A stretch of 64,000 nucleotides of DNA from Sipunculus nudus (lineage: Eukaryota; Annelida; Sipuncula; Golfingiida; Sipunculidae), in NCBI GenBank assembly GCA_026874595.1, contig CM049317.1, positions 55,402,118-55,466,117 on the forward strand. The letters run 5' to 3'. The position numbers were made by a program, and so were the translations under genes. This document shows positions 12,511 to 24,269 of the stretch, piece after piece (position 1 is the stretch's first letter; each line of letters begins with the position of its first letter). Below the pieces are notes generated by a model. The model ran no database searches. It had not been told where the DNA came from and saw only the letters and a program-made list of their open reading frames with translations.

Positions 12511-13820
12511 TACCGTGTTTTCTTGATCAGACGCCGGGCCTGAAATAGTCGATTACCTTATTTAGATGCCAGGACAAAACAATGTCTCAAAAAATAAACA
12601 CCGGCCTTAAATAGACGCCAGTCTTATTCAGAGGCCGGGTGTCATAGTAGTTTCCATTTTTGCAACAATATATCTTTTCCCGTCACTATAACTAGTGCAT
12701 TTACCTGTCAAATTGACCGGAGACTGTTGTATGAATTTTGGTTTGTGTTGATAACAATTTTAATTTCTCTTTAAATTTTCCTTTTTTTCTTACGTGCTTG
12801 CCTGTTTCTATAAGGGACACCAACTATTCCTGATTCGTCCATTATGATTGAAGCCGATCACCGATCCATATTTTAAACCTTCCATAAATACGTCAGCAGT
12901 GAGCAGACAAACACTTTCACTGCTGTGAACCTTGGTTAAAATAGTGCCGCTTGACATAAGCGGTACAACTTGGTACGATGAGAGTGTACCTCACCGGTGG
13001 TTAAACAGAAATGTTCAAATACTTTTGGAAACATATTCTTGAGTAGCTTGAAAACATCAAATGATGGTGTCAAGCGGTACAATATTTAGCTACTGTCAAG
13101 CCAAATTACGCTCCTTGATTTCATTTTGAAGCGCGTCCCCAATGTATCCAAAACCACGCTTCTGAGATAATATTAGTTAAAGTTAAAAATAGAATTCACT
13201 CTTGCCGACAACTATATATTCAGTGGAATATTCCCGAAAGTAAAAGTCCCATACCAGTATATACCAGGTTGGAAACGCTTGGATACGCTGTGTCAAGCTG
13301 AATCAGTTGAAATTCGGAAGGTAAGTGTCATGAAAACGAATTATGGAGTGCCATTATATGAACCCCCACCCCCTCCCCCCCCCCCCCCCCCCCCACCCCC
13401 GACCCCCGTATATCGATGGAATCAATGTTACCAATTGTACGTGGTGCACAGTTAATGGAAGAGCCACACCGTGTTGGGTTCGAGGCAAAAAATTTTACCA
13501 CCTGCACGCCGTGTAAAATAAATGAACCTCCTCATGAAACACCGGGGTACCTGGTTTCGGGAAGCTTGCGTGGACAGATTCCTGTGGACAGCTGCAAAAT
13601 CTCGCTGTGATTCCCCGTAAATCCCTAAGGCACCTCAAATGTGGCAAGCGGGCTTATTGTTTCGATGTGTTGTTTTTTTTAGTTTTGTCTGACGAACCTT
13701 ATAATATATTTTTTTTTCGATAAAACCGGCCTTAAATAGAAGCCGGCCTTGTTTAGACGCCGGGTCAAAGCAAGGTCTGAAAAAATTTACGCCCGCTCAT
13801 CTGATCAAGATTATACGGTA
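12511..13820. mobile_element. 1.3-kb terminal-inverted-repeat element, non-autonomous
   Basis: The left end TACCGTGTTTTCTTGATCAG and the right end (ATCTGATCAAGATTATACGG then TA) are inverted repeats. Inside each end lie subterminal copies of CCGGCCTTAAATAGA and GACGCCGGGTC-type motifs, also partly inverted. No transposase frame is present, so it is non-autonomous or decayed. The right third recurs at about 30588-30762, and an internal piece (about 12950-13090) recurs at about 19536-19680. Flanking TA is compatible with a TA target but is not decisive. It includes a long poly-C tract near 13375-13395. Confidence 0.6.
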
Positions 13821-14878
13821 ATGAAACTTATATAATGGTTGCAAAACCATCCCGATGATCATCCCACTAATTTGCTTAATGATTGGTAATTGTAGGGAGT
13901 TTAAACAACCTTTACGGAAATAAAAAAAAAAAAGAAAAGAAAAAAAAAACCCACAAATTCAGGAGAACATATCCTTCTAGTTTGAAACTGTCCATTTCAT
14001 ATAATAGACACTGCGATCTAGAGTCAAATAAGTTATCATTTAGAAAATTATAACAATTCATCATATCTTGGCCTTTCGTACCGCTGTCTTTTGATTCGAA
14101 ACAGATTCGTCTTAAATTGCGCTTACCCTTTATTCGAAGCTGCCAAGAGTGCATGTGCCAATTTGTCTCCTAAGTCTTGAGTTTTCACCGTTGTTTTTCA
14201 CAGGTTTGATCAAATGCAACGCTATCCACAAAACTGAACATAATTATTTCTTCCAGCGTGTAGCGACACTTCTAGATTCAGCACACGTGAAAAGTAGACT
14301 GCTATGGGCGGTGTCGGTGGTCACATATATTCACTATAGAGTGACAAATGATCCTGAGCAAGGGAAGAACTTGGTCTTGAAGTAAAAAGACAAATCAATC
14401 CGGTGACTCCCAGATAATTGTCTCCTAGAAAGTTGTGGCACGCCGACTCGTCGCCACAAGCCTGGCTTTACGAGGCCCACGACTTGGCACGCTAGCCTCT
14501 GATTAAGAAGTTTATGATGATTGGCCGACTGTGAAGAAAGAGCGCAGCGCCAAGAGCCAAACCTGGATATTAACAACGGAACTCCCGCCACGAAAAATCC
14601 TTAAGTATGCAGTACCAGGATGGGCTGAGTCGATTGGCAGAGCAATTAGTGTTCGTTGAGACCGGTCCACTGCCGAGGAAATTAAGGATTAGGTTTTTAT
14701 TCTTTGAACCCATATCCATTTATTTTCCCCGCGCATCTGTAAAAAACGGAAATGAAAGCAGTAAATTAACCTGAGAAATATATATTAACCTAGTTTTTAA
14801 ACATGTGTATAAAATATGTATGTGTGATGATTATTCAAGGTATATGAATATTCTTATACCTTGTAGATTGATATACAC
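13821..14878. other. Intergenic, no gene seen
   Basis: Contains a poly-A/G-rich tract near 13921-13950 and a GC-richer block at about 14390-14600 without a coherent reading frame, RNA gene or repeat partner in this window. Confidence 0.5.
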
Positions 14879-14879
14879 G

Positions 14880-14928
<49 letters not shown>
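14879..14928. repeat. (CA)n(TA)n compound microsatellite
   Basis: A CA run passes directly into about 36 bp of TA dinucleotides. Confidence 0.95.
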
Positions 14929-16435
14929 TTATATAGATACTTATATTCCCTGTCTGCATTTCTGGTGGGTGTCATGGGGCGTATTTATACGTGCTATGAC
15001 CCCTATATATATATTTACATAATTTATTTATATGCGTAAGGCCTATCGCTTTTACTAATATCGTATTGATCTCATAATAGTTTGATTTATAATGAACTGA
15101 TATAATAGGAATATTAATAATACTATGATGAGGATTTCCGTTCCGGCTAAACTTTTCCTAACATCAAGAACATCCATCATAGCATATACCGCCCGTAAAT
15201 ATACCAAAAACTACGCGAATGACAAAGGAACTTGTCATTAAATACGCTTTTATTGCAAAACATCTAAACATTAGATAATACAGAAGATAAGCTAAATCAC
15301 AGTAGATTTGAAACCAACTTTCTCCTAACTACATCATCTCGGAGAACGTGACGCGTTCGTCCTGTTAATGTTAATGGCAACTGGTAATCATGCATGTAAA
15401 GCACTGATGGTAAAAGTTTCCATGTGATATGATAAATTTATGTTGTTACATTGAAGACTCTATGAATAGTATTTGTCTGACAGAAACTTACCTTGGCAAG
15501 GTATTGCGTTTCTGCTCAAACCAAAATAAAGATTTAATCTGGCAAACGGAATATTATAGTGAATTCGCTTTTAACACAATGTAAAGACTAAATTTTAAAT
15601 CTTGGTTTTAACTACTGCTATTGTGGCACACACCCTTATTTGCTTTAGGCGATGTATAATGTAAGCGCAACATCCGGGAAAAATAATTATTTGCTAAAAT
15701 CCGTGTTTTAAGAATAATACAAAGGTATCATATCTGATATTGAAAAACCTGTACTTAAATTTCAAAGCATAATTCATTGATGGATCATTAATGGGGTTGT
15801 ATACAGATCACGACAATCGGTGGTGACGTAAACACTTTTATGGCATTTGCACACACGGCAGATGCGGAAATGTGCTTTGTCTATGTTTCTTCCTTCATGG
15901 GATACAAAAACCTAAAATGAACGAAGTCCATTTATATATTTCTAAACTTTATTGGAAGTCTCCATTTCCTGAATTTTTTTTTTTATTTTGCGAATGTACC
16001 TATATTTACACCTTTGTATGACGGATGATTACTCCTTAGTATATATATGTAAATGTTAATATATATCTTTATTAAATGTTAATCAAGCATACAGACATAT
16101 ATCTCAAATACCATTCCCCATTCGAAAATAATTATGTCTGTATCTTGAAAGAAACATAATATCTTACAATCTACCATACTACATCAACTGAAGTCTTTAA
16201 TGTCATGTACATTATATAGGTTCTCATATTCCTTGCTAAAATCATAAATGGACATTTCAAGAAACATTTCGACCAGAAAATAAATTTATAATTTAATGTA
16301 ACCATGAAGTGAAATAGTGTTTACATAACACATACCCATAACTTTTCATGAATCGAATTAGATATTATACGGATGCATTTACAAGCCACCATATTTAATA
16401 TCATAATTATGAGCACAGTATACATACGCCCCAAT

Positions 16436-16440
<5 letters not shown>

Positions 16441-16489
<49 letters not shown>
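16441..16489. repeat. (AT)n microsatellite
   Basis: About 49 bp of AT dinucleotides followed by a degenerate TATAAATTTATATATATAA stretch. Confidence 0.97.
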
Positions 16490-16493
<4 letters not shown>

Positions 16494-17149
16494 ATTTATA
16501 TATATAATATCCAGACTGATTTAATATATCGGATATAATATCAAACAGCTTTCCAAAAAGCACCAAATAAATATCAAACCAATTTTGAAATATACTGGCA
16601 AAAGACATTCTGACATTCTGAACTATAATAAAATGTTTAATAATGATTATAAGAATATAATATTTAAGTTAACCGTGTTTGTCGGAGGTACCTGGAGTTA
16701 AAATGGAACAGGGTAAAACGCCAGCGTTTAAAAAAACAAGAAGAAATATACTTCATGAGTAGCAACGGGTGGAATTTAGTCTTTGAAACAGCCGCTGTCG
16801 CTTCATTGATTTAATATCTGTGTGACACACGATCTGTCTTCTAAGATAAAATCTTACATTTTCTTGTACTTCATGATACCTATCAGTCATGGTGGTTATA
16901 TACGACGATGACAGTGACTCTTACTATCAGCTGGCAACAGGGATAAATCACCGTTGGAGCTGATTTTATTATTAGTGAAAAGAGTGACACGAAGGGCCTT
17001 AAATTAATGAAGATTTCACTGTTATTGATGTGGGTCCTGGGTCCACTTTCTCCTAAATTTAGCTTACCTTGCACTGATCTTGGAACTGGGGAAGCAGTAA
17101 GGTTACGTGGAGCAAGATACATGTAATTATATAATTATCCAGGCTTTAC

Positions 17150-17350
17150 GGAAAGCGAGAGTGTGCGTCTGTGACGCTCGTTATCTCTTTAGGACGCTTG
17201 GTACTTGGATTCCGAGCGTCCGATCGAAGACCCAGATGATCAAAGTTTGCTCATCCAGCAGTCTCTCACAATTGTCGGCTGCCTTAAACCGACCAGTCAG
17301 TTCTGTGAACACTGCCATGAAAACTGACCCTTGTTTTGCCCAAATTCAAT
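17150..17350. repeat. Dispersed repeat, partner of 53060-53250
   Basis: Shares an ordered set of segments with 53060-53250: GCAGTCTCTCACAATTGTCG here against GCAGTCATTGACCATTGCCG there, then AAACCGACCAGTCAGTTCTG against AACAAACCAGTCAGTTGTG, then AACACTG and ACTGACCC-like sequence. It is probably an old interspersed element of unknown class. Confidence 0.45.
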
Positions 17351-17555
17351 AATCATACAGTGATACGATTTCTATTCATATAATGACACGATTATGACAT
17401 TAACTATAATAAAAGCAAAAGGATTTCATTTTACAAAGCCTTTTAAAATGTGGCACATATTATCTCCAATCCGGACGCTACAAACTCAGATAGAACTCTC
17501 TTACATTTTGACTCGTCACATTTTCTTCCTATTGAAAACCTCAATTATATATATC

Positions 17556-17558
<3 letters not shown>

Positions 17559-17619
<61 letters not shown>
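17559..17619. repeat. (TA)n microsatellite
   Basis: About 60 bp, with one A interruption near 17601. Confidence 0.97.
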
Positions 17620-18871
17620 CAGAAAAATAAGAAAGACGGGACACAAAATAGCGAACAGCATTATAACGTGAACTGTGTGCAGCGAATGTGTCAACTGTCT
17701 CGTTGTTACCTTAACTTTTTCAGCGTGGTGTTCACTTCACGTTTAATTTTCTCTGATAATATAAATAGTAATATATATATATAAAGTGTAATTCTATACA
17801 ACTGATTTTTACTATTATATAGAAGGTACATAAAATAATCGATTAATAATCGATAATCGATCTTTTTTATCTTTCAGTCATCGAATAGGATTTAACAACC
17901 AATTCTTTCATTGAATATATATAAGACTTTTCCATCTGTGTGAGGCTGTGATTTATTCGGAAAATGTCGTTTGAAGGTGAATTTCCTTAACTACCAATAA
18001 GCGAACGAGATACCAACATGATGGCATATATCATATAGCAAAGCAGACGTGAATAATAAATAGATGAAACAAGATGATTTGTAAGAACACGAATAAAATC
18101 GTAACTCAATTTTGGTAGTCAAGATAGAGTTGAGTTGAGTTCTATGTATATGTCATACGTCTTCACCATTCGGAATGTACATTTTTACCTTTAACTTTAT
18201 TCGATTATGAAGCTGGTGATTTATGTTTCTGTCCATTGCCAACCAGCGTGCTACTGCCCAGCGTTTATTCCCCCCTCCAAAAAAGTACACTAAATTTTTA
18301 AACTCCCGCGTAGGTTACAATATCTGCACGAATATTTATATGAATAAAGTTTTCGTGAACTTTTCAATACAGAAGAGAAGAAAAATCAGATTATGAATAA
18401 AGAAATTCCCCTGACAGCTCATCTACAGACACTAGAAGAATCAATTAATTTGGACTGCCCCCAAAATACAGGAGGTCTTTCTACATCCTTATTTGAAGAG
18501 GACCACGCCGTAATCAGATCCCGGCAATTTGGAAAATCAGTTGGAACTGACAAGATCTGTGCTAATCAAATATACGTTGGAGCGAATTCGATAATCAGCG
18601 CCCAAGCACTGATCTCCGAAAAGATATACTGGCAATGGATAGGGGTTTTATATCGGTCTGGTCTATATTTACTACAATATATGGATATTTTTTAAACATA
18701 TCCGAAACATAATCTATCTAATTCACTCATCTAAGTCATGTCCAAAGACAGATATGGAAAATATAGATAAGGGAATTACGCCGTAGATTTTCAACATCAT
18801 ATGTAGCAAAGCTGTTGTTCTTTATATTACTGTGATAAAATGAGCAAACACGGTTAGATATATATGTATAT

Positions 18872-19208
18872 GGCCAAAATAAATAAGGGGTATGGTTCTC
18901 AGGCACTTTTTTCAGAAATCAATGCGGGCGGGCGCTTTTTTTTAATTTTAAATTTTTTGGTATGTTTCGAAAAAAATGTCAAATGATAAGGGAAAAGCAT
19001 GATAATAACAGATTTATTTTGATAAACAAGTAAAAGCACTACAAAATAAAGGAAATCGTATGGTTTTATCTTCTTGAAAGAAATGTCGGAGTTGCAGCAG
19101 CTCAAAATTGGAAAGTTTCTATTGAAAATCAAAATAAAAATTTTTGATGCGGGGGTTTAAAATTGATGCTGGCGGTGCCTGAGAACCATACCTTTTATTT
19201 TTTTGGCC
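18872..19208. mobile_element. GGCC-ended MITE, copy 1 (337 bp)
   Basis: It begins GGCCAAAATAAATAAGGGGT and goes on ATGGTTCTCAGGCAC. It ends with the inverse, GTGCCTGAGAACCATACC then a T-rich run and GGCC. TAT stands on both sides, as a 3-bp target duplication would. A copy in the same orientation is at 20320-20660, and the interiors are also alike (AAATTTTTTGGTATGTTTCG). No coding capacity. The 3-bp duplication suggests a PIF/Harbinger-like family; that is inference. Confidence 0.8.
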
Positions 19209-19535
19209 TATGTACCCAGATATGTGTATGGGTCTCTCAGTTGGTATTTCTTTCTTCAAAATCACTTAAAATTATTAATTAATTACAATACAAAGGGATG
19301 GATATGAGGGCCTTGATACAAGGAAAGTTTGATTCCATGAGGAATCGGTACTATTTCTGAATTATACATGGCTTAAATTGTATCGTTTATTAGTAACACG
19401 GACTACCAATCAACAAAAGCAAATCGGTCCTTATCAGCAGCTTATTCGAGAAGCCTCCTAACGGTCTCTCTTTATACTCCGGGATGACGTAGCACGAACC
19501 TTCGGCACAGTTCCGGTCATGTGGAATGTTAGGTG

Positions 19536-19700
19536 CAAGCGGTACCGCTCGACGCTTACTTTAGAAGTGGTAAAAGGTGGTACGGTGAGAGTTTATCTCA
19601 CAGATCGTTGGACAGAACTATCCAAATACGTTTGCGCGCATATTTCTTGTATTGCATGAAGACACCAGATAACACCTTCATATTACCATAAATACAGGTG
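19536..19700. repeat. Fragment related to the interior of the 12.5-13.8 kb element
   Basis: CAAGCGGTAC, GGTACGGTGAGAGTTTATCT and CAGAACTATCCAAATACGTTTG here correspond in order to GTCAAGCGGTAC-type sequence, GGTACGATGAGAGTGTACCT and CAGAAATGTTCAAATACTTTTG at about 12958-13030. There are no terminal repeats, so it is a fragment. Confidence 0.45.
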
Positions 19701-20319
19701 CTTGGACGGCATTGGGACCGTAATTAATGCTGAATGATTAGTATGAACCTTATAAGGGGTACTTACAGTAAATAAAATGAGATATTGCTTCTTCTTCGCC
19801 CAGGACGCTTGGTATCCCCCGGTTGTATAACAAAAATAGGAATCTGGCATGGTTGTAAACACTGCGATGTATATGATTTTAAGGATGTCTATGAAAATGA
19901 ATGTCTATCCTCGAACGTGAGCTGCTTTTGGAGGAGAGAGGTTCATTTGCATGGATTCTTGGCCTAATTTGTATGGAATTCTAGCTGGGTTTTTCCAACG
20001 TTCCGTGAGGCAGACACTCACCGTATCTTTTGTACCAATAGTAAAGTAAGTGTCAAGCGCTTCTGTTTGTACCTAGGGGAATGTTTACACATCTGACCCG
20101 GCCACCCGGGACAGCCTGTGCCACTTACTAACAGGAAATGTCAACATAAGATTACAAAATAAATAACTAATGAAGATTAGCTCTATCTGAGTTGGAGAAA
20201 AGTTTTAAAACTGTTTTAGATATTAAGAACGACACAGAACATTAGTAGCAGGGTATATCTAGAATACCGTACCTTTGTATGCTATGTTCTTTGAGATCCT
20301 TTGAGATAATATATTGTTA

Positions 20320-20660
20320 GGCCAAAATAAAAAAAATAGGTATGGTTCTCAGGCACTTTTTTTTCAGAAATCAATGGGGGCGGGCGCTTTTTTATTTTAA
20401 ATTTTTTGGTATGTTTCGATAAAAGTGAAACGCATGATAAAGGAAAAGCATAAAAATAACAGTTTTATTTTGCTAAATAAGTAAAAGCACTACAAAACAA
20501 AGGAAATTGTATGGTTTTATCTTCTTGAAAGAATTGTCGGAGCGGCAGCAGCTCAAAATTGGAAAGTTTTTATTGAAAATCAAAATAAAAACTTTTGATG
20601 CGGGGGTTTAAAATTGATGCGGGCGGTGCCTGAGAACCATACCTTTAATTTTTTTTGGCC
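20320..20660. mobile_element. GGCC-ended MITE, copy 2 (341 bp)
   Basis: The same terminal inverted repeats and interior as 18872-19208, in the same orientation, flanked by TTA on both sides (3-bp target duplication). The two copies differ by scattered substitutions and small indels, so they are separate insertions of a fairly young family and not a segmental duplication; the sequence between them is unrelated. Confidence 0.8.
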
Positions 20661-20839
20661 TTATTGTTGTGAAATATTATTGCCAACGAAAACAGTACAT
20701 TCTGCGAACAAAAAAATCGAGAAATGTCAGCTTCAGACATATAATTAGGTTACCTGTTTATCAACAAGGGCACCGTAAAGCGGAGCATCCCCTCGCATGG
20801 GGCATATTTAGAATAGGTGTATTATACAGTGTGAAAATG

Positions 20840-21700
20840 AGGAAGGTAGCTCCATGGCCTTGACCTTTGCTCCTGTGACCTCAAACTAAATAGGAATCTT
20901 CATTCATGGATGGGTGAGCCATATGTGGAAGATGAAAGGTTTTTCTGAAACGGTTTTGCTTTAAATGGGTCAACAAGCTTTTTCAAGAAGTGGGCCTTGT
21001 GGCCGTGACCTTGAACCCCTGACCTCAAAACTGAAAGGGTTCTTCATCATTGGGTGGGTGAGCGATATTTGTAAGTTAAAAGATTTAAATCAAATTGTTT
21101 GGCTTAAAATTGGGTCAACAAGCTTTTTCAAGAAGAGGGCCCTGACGCCGCGACCTTTATTAGCGTGACCTCAAAATCGATAGGTTTCTTCATCCATGGG
21201 TGGGTGAGCTATATGTTCAAGGTGAACGGTTTTGGTCAAACGGTCTGACTATAAATGGGTCCACAATCTTTTTCAATAAGCGGCCCCTGTGGCCTTGACC
21301 TTTGACCCCATGACCTCAAAATCGATAGGGTTCTTCATCGATATCCTGCTATATTTGTGAGTCCACACGCTTTTACCAGAAGTGGGTCCTGTGGCCTTGA
21401 TTTTTGACTCCGTGACTTCAAAATCGACTGAGTTCTTCATCCATGGGTGGGTGAGACATATGTGCAAGATGAAAGGTTTTGGTCAATTGGTTTGGCTTTA
21501 AATGGGTCAACAAGCTCTTTGAAGAAGTGGGTCCTATGGCCTTGACCATTATCCCCGTGACCTCAAAATCGATAGGGTTCTTCATCTATAGGTGGGTGAG
21601 CCATATGTGCAAGATGGAAGGTTGGTCAAACGGTTTGGCTTGAAATCGATTCACAAGCTAATTCCGGACGGAGAGACGGACAGACGGACGCACGGACGGG
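20840..21700. repeat. Array of about 144-bp units ending in an ACGG-rich tail
   Basis: About six units. Markers recur: GGGTCAACAAGCTTTTTCAA-like sequence near 20968, 21112, 21256, 21358, 21504 and 21648; GGTGGGTGAGCCATATGTG-like sequence; GGCCTTGACCTTTGACC...GTGACCTCAAAATCGATAGG. The spacing is 144-147 bp except for one shortened unit (about 102 bp, 21256-21358). The array ends in GGACGGAGAGACGGACAGAC (from 21666) and further ACGG units. It resembles the array at 46120-46620 in architecture. Confidence 0.85.
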
Positions 21701-22209
21701 AGGCGTTACTACATCCCTTTCGCAACTTCGGAGGGAGGGGATAATGACCAAGGTACAAATATGTGCATTAAAATCATTAGGACTACCCAAGTATGAATGA
21801 CTTTGTAGGGCGGCGATTTGGAGATTTTGATTTTGAAAAAACATTTGATGATATTCTGTATTCTGTTCCAATGACGTGCTCGGGTCGCCCTTTTCCCTTG
21901 TCACCGCAGAACAGCATGCCGGGGCGAGAAGTTTTGACTTCATTAAATAATCATTAATCATAGTCATAGTCCGAAACAGACGATAAATTATTCCAGCCTT
22001 TCAGATCACACTGCCTATTTGTCAGGCCACTCCAAAGAATTGTCTTCTCGCTACATAACCCAGTACAAATTTTTACAGAAGCGAGCTAGGCCAGTGTGAG
22101 AATAAACGGATTATCCGGTACTGTTGAACATAGACAACCCAAATTAACGCGCTCAAGACTGAAAATTCACATATCAGCGAGTCTCAGGGATACCTACTAA
22201 TACTTGTCA

Positions 22210-22210
<1 letters not shown>

Positions 22211-22255
<45 letters not shown>
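22211..22255. repeat. (TA)n microsatellite in the first duplicate unit
   Basis: About 45 bp with a CA interruption, inside the first 452-bp unit. Confidence 0.95.
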
Positions 22256-22258
<3 letters not shown>

Positions 22259-22659
22259 GTATATGATAGATGGGGTGTATATGATCAGGGGCGGATAAAT
22301 GATTTAGGAAAAAGAGAGGTCCTCCCCAGGCGGACTAATCGCATAACCTGAAAAAAACCAGGTCAGCATGCCGGGGCGAGAAGTTTTGACTTCATTAAAT
22401 AATCATTAATCATAGTCATAGTCCGAAACAGACGATAAATTATTCCAGCCTTTCAGATCACACTGCCTATTTGACAGGCCACTCCAAAGAATTGTCTTCT
22501 CGCTACATAACCCAGTACAAATTTCTACAGAAGCGAGCTAGGCCAGTGTGAGAATAAACGGATTATCCGGTACTGTTGAACATAGACAACCCAAATTAAC
22601 GCGCTCAAGACTGAAAATTCACATATCAGCGAGTCTCAGGGATACCTACTAATACTTGT

Positions 22660-22661
<2 letters not shown>

Positions 22662-22711
<50 letters not shown>
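22662..22711. repeat. (TA)n microsatellite in the second duplicate unit
   Basis: About 50 bp, uninterrupted. This is the counterpart of 22211-22255, expanded since or changed by the duplication. Confidence 0.95.
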
Positions 22712-22714
<3 letters not shown>

Positions 22715-22741
22715 GTATATGATAGATGGGGTGTATATGAT

Positions 22742-22916
22742 CAGGGGCGGATAAATGATTTAGGAAAAAGAGAGGTCCTCCCCAGGAGGACTAATCGCAT
22801 AACCTGAAAAAAAACCAGGTCAGGGAAGGGGGAGGGGGGTCCATACCGAACAAATACATTTAAAACCTTTAGAAAAGGTTGCGGAAGCTGAAAAAAAGGA
22901 AGGATTCGGATCCCCT
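22742..22916 (+). mobile_element. GGGGCGGAT-type MITE, full copy
   Basis: Starts CAGGGGCGGATAAATGATTTAGGAAAAAG and ends near GGATTCGGATCCCC. Shared landmarks with 42266-42451, 26715-26898 (opposite strand) and 63046-63199 are GATTTAGGAAAAAG, AGGAGGACTAAT, AAACC and GTTGCGG..GCTGAAAAA. It is non-coding and about 175-190 bp. A truncated copy lies at 22286-22366. Confidence 0.65.
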
Positions 22917-23589
22917 TATGATGATCAACATGAAATATATTCCATTTTTCATAACTTTAAGTATTCTTTTAGAAAACATTACCATGGACTTAATCTTAAT
23001 TAAAAAATAATTAATAAAAAAATGAGAAAGTGTGTATGACCTTACGGTGACCTTTATACGGCCAGAGGCACAAAGAATACATTTCCTCCCGCGTATGATA
23101 TCGCGATTGATATATATATAGTTAATGGTCTCCTTTGGCCTTGCAGGTTGCCTGCCTGTACTGGTGTTTTGTTCTCTCCGGAGGCTGTACAAGATATTGT
23201 AAGGTCAAATCTCTGTACTTGTGTCACCCGGCAATCACCCATACCTATTTAATCCTGGATGAAAGGACACATCATATATCATCATGGTGTATCATCGGCA
23301 GTTGCGTCAATTTATCTTCAGGAGGGGGAGGGACTCAGCGGGAGTAGGATAGTTATCATAGTTTGGATAACGTTTATAAACACACACATACACACTTATA
23401 TACATACGTTCATACGTATAATATATGACATAAAACAAAATATATACACAAAGACCTTTTTATGTCTGTGTTACACATTTCCAATACATTATAATTAAGT
23501 ATACGGTTTAAAAAAAAACCAAGGTATTGAATTTCCAGTATAGGTTCATTCTGAAGCAGGTATAAGATATTTAATAATGTAAAATAAAC

Positions 23590-23618
23590 ACAGAAATATT
23601 AATATAATAATAATAATA

Positions 23619-23661
<43 letters not shown>

Positions 23662-23725
23662 ATAGTAATAATATAATATATTAAAAAAAATAAATAAATA
23701 TAAATATAATAATATATAATATTTA
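23590..23725. repeat. (AAT)n-rich low-complexity tract
   Basis: Imperfect AAT/ATA trinucleotide runs over about 130 bp. Confidence 0.9.
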
Positions 23726-24269
23726 ATCTTCAATGTATAAATATCATTCTCTGAATGGTTGGGGGTAGAATACGTTATCCACCCCCGTTGCTAATTGGTA
23801 GGGGTACATACCCCCATCTCCCACCACCTGCATTGACGCCATTGGTGATGGATTCTTTGTCCGGGAGTCTTACGAACGAAATGCTGGTTTTATAACAGCT
23901 GCATCATCCATTAAACCCAACGCCGGGCCAGAAATCTACTGTTTCCCTTTCACATTACATCACCTAATTTGCATACAATTTCTTTTGTTTAGCACATTAA
24001 AACCGGCTATTTGCCTACCTTTTGTATAGAATTTATGTGATTTACGGATTACTCTGCGCAAATAATAATAGACTTCAGGTAATTCCTGTCAAGACAAAAG
24101 ATTTTTCAACCCCTTGTGTGAAGGAAATATTGCCTTGTTTATCTACAAGCCTTTTAGTAAACATGCGCCACTGTTGACAAAAACAAAAACTTAAAAAAAA
24201 AAAAAGAAAACAGCTCATTGAAGTAAGTTGGTCACCAATGTGCGAATGTTGGAAGATCACCTCTGATTC

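Larger units (their letters stand above)
14929..18871. other. AT-rich intergenic region
   Basis: No supportable gene. Apart from two (TA)n tracts and the dispersed repeat at 17150-17350, it is unannotated AT-rich sequence. The 100-residue open frame at 18393-18695 has no recognisable domain or coding signature and is not called. Confidence 0.5.
21912..22823. repeat. Recent 452-bp tandem direct duplication
   Basis: Sequence from CAGCATGCCGGGGCGAGAAG at 21912 is repeated from 22364 with only a few substitutions (for example TTTTTACAG/TTTCTACAG, TGTCAGG/TGACAGG, CAGGCGG/CAGGAGG) and a different (TA)n length. The right boundary of each unit falls inside a GGGGCGGAT-type MITE, at ACCAGGTCAG. The junction shares CAG. 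The first unit's MITE is cut short; the second continues to about 22916. Confidence 0.95.

Noticed and set aside
18393-18695. 100-residue open frame
   Set aside because: No recognisable motif, no repeat or transcript signal, and length within chance expectation for 64 kb.
21626-21967. 113-residue minus-strand frame
   Set aside because: It spans the ACGG tail of the 144-bp array and the edge of the duplication. No coding signature.
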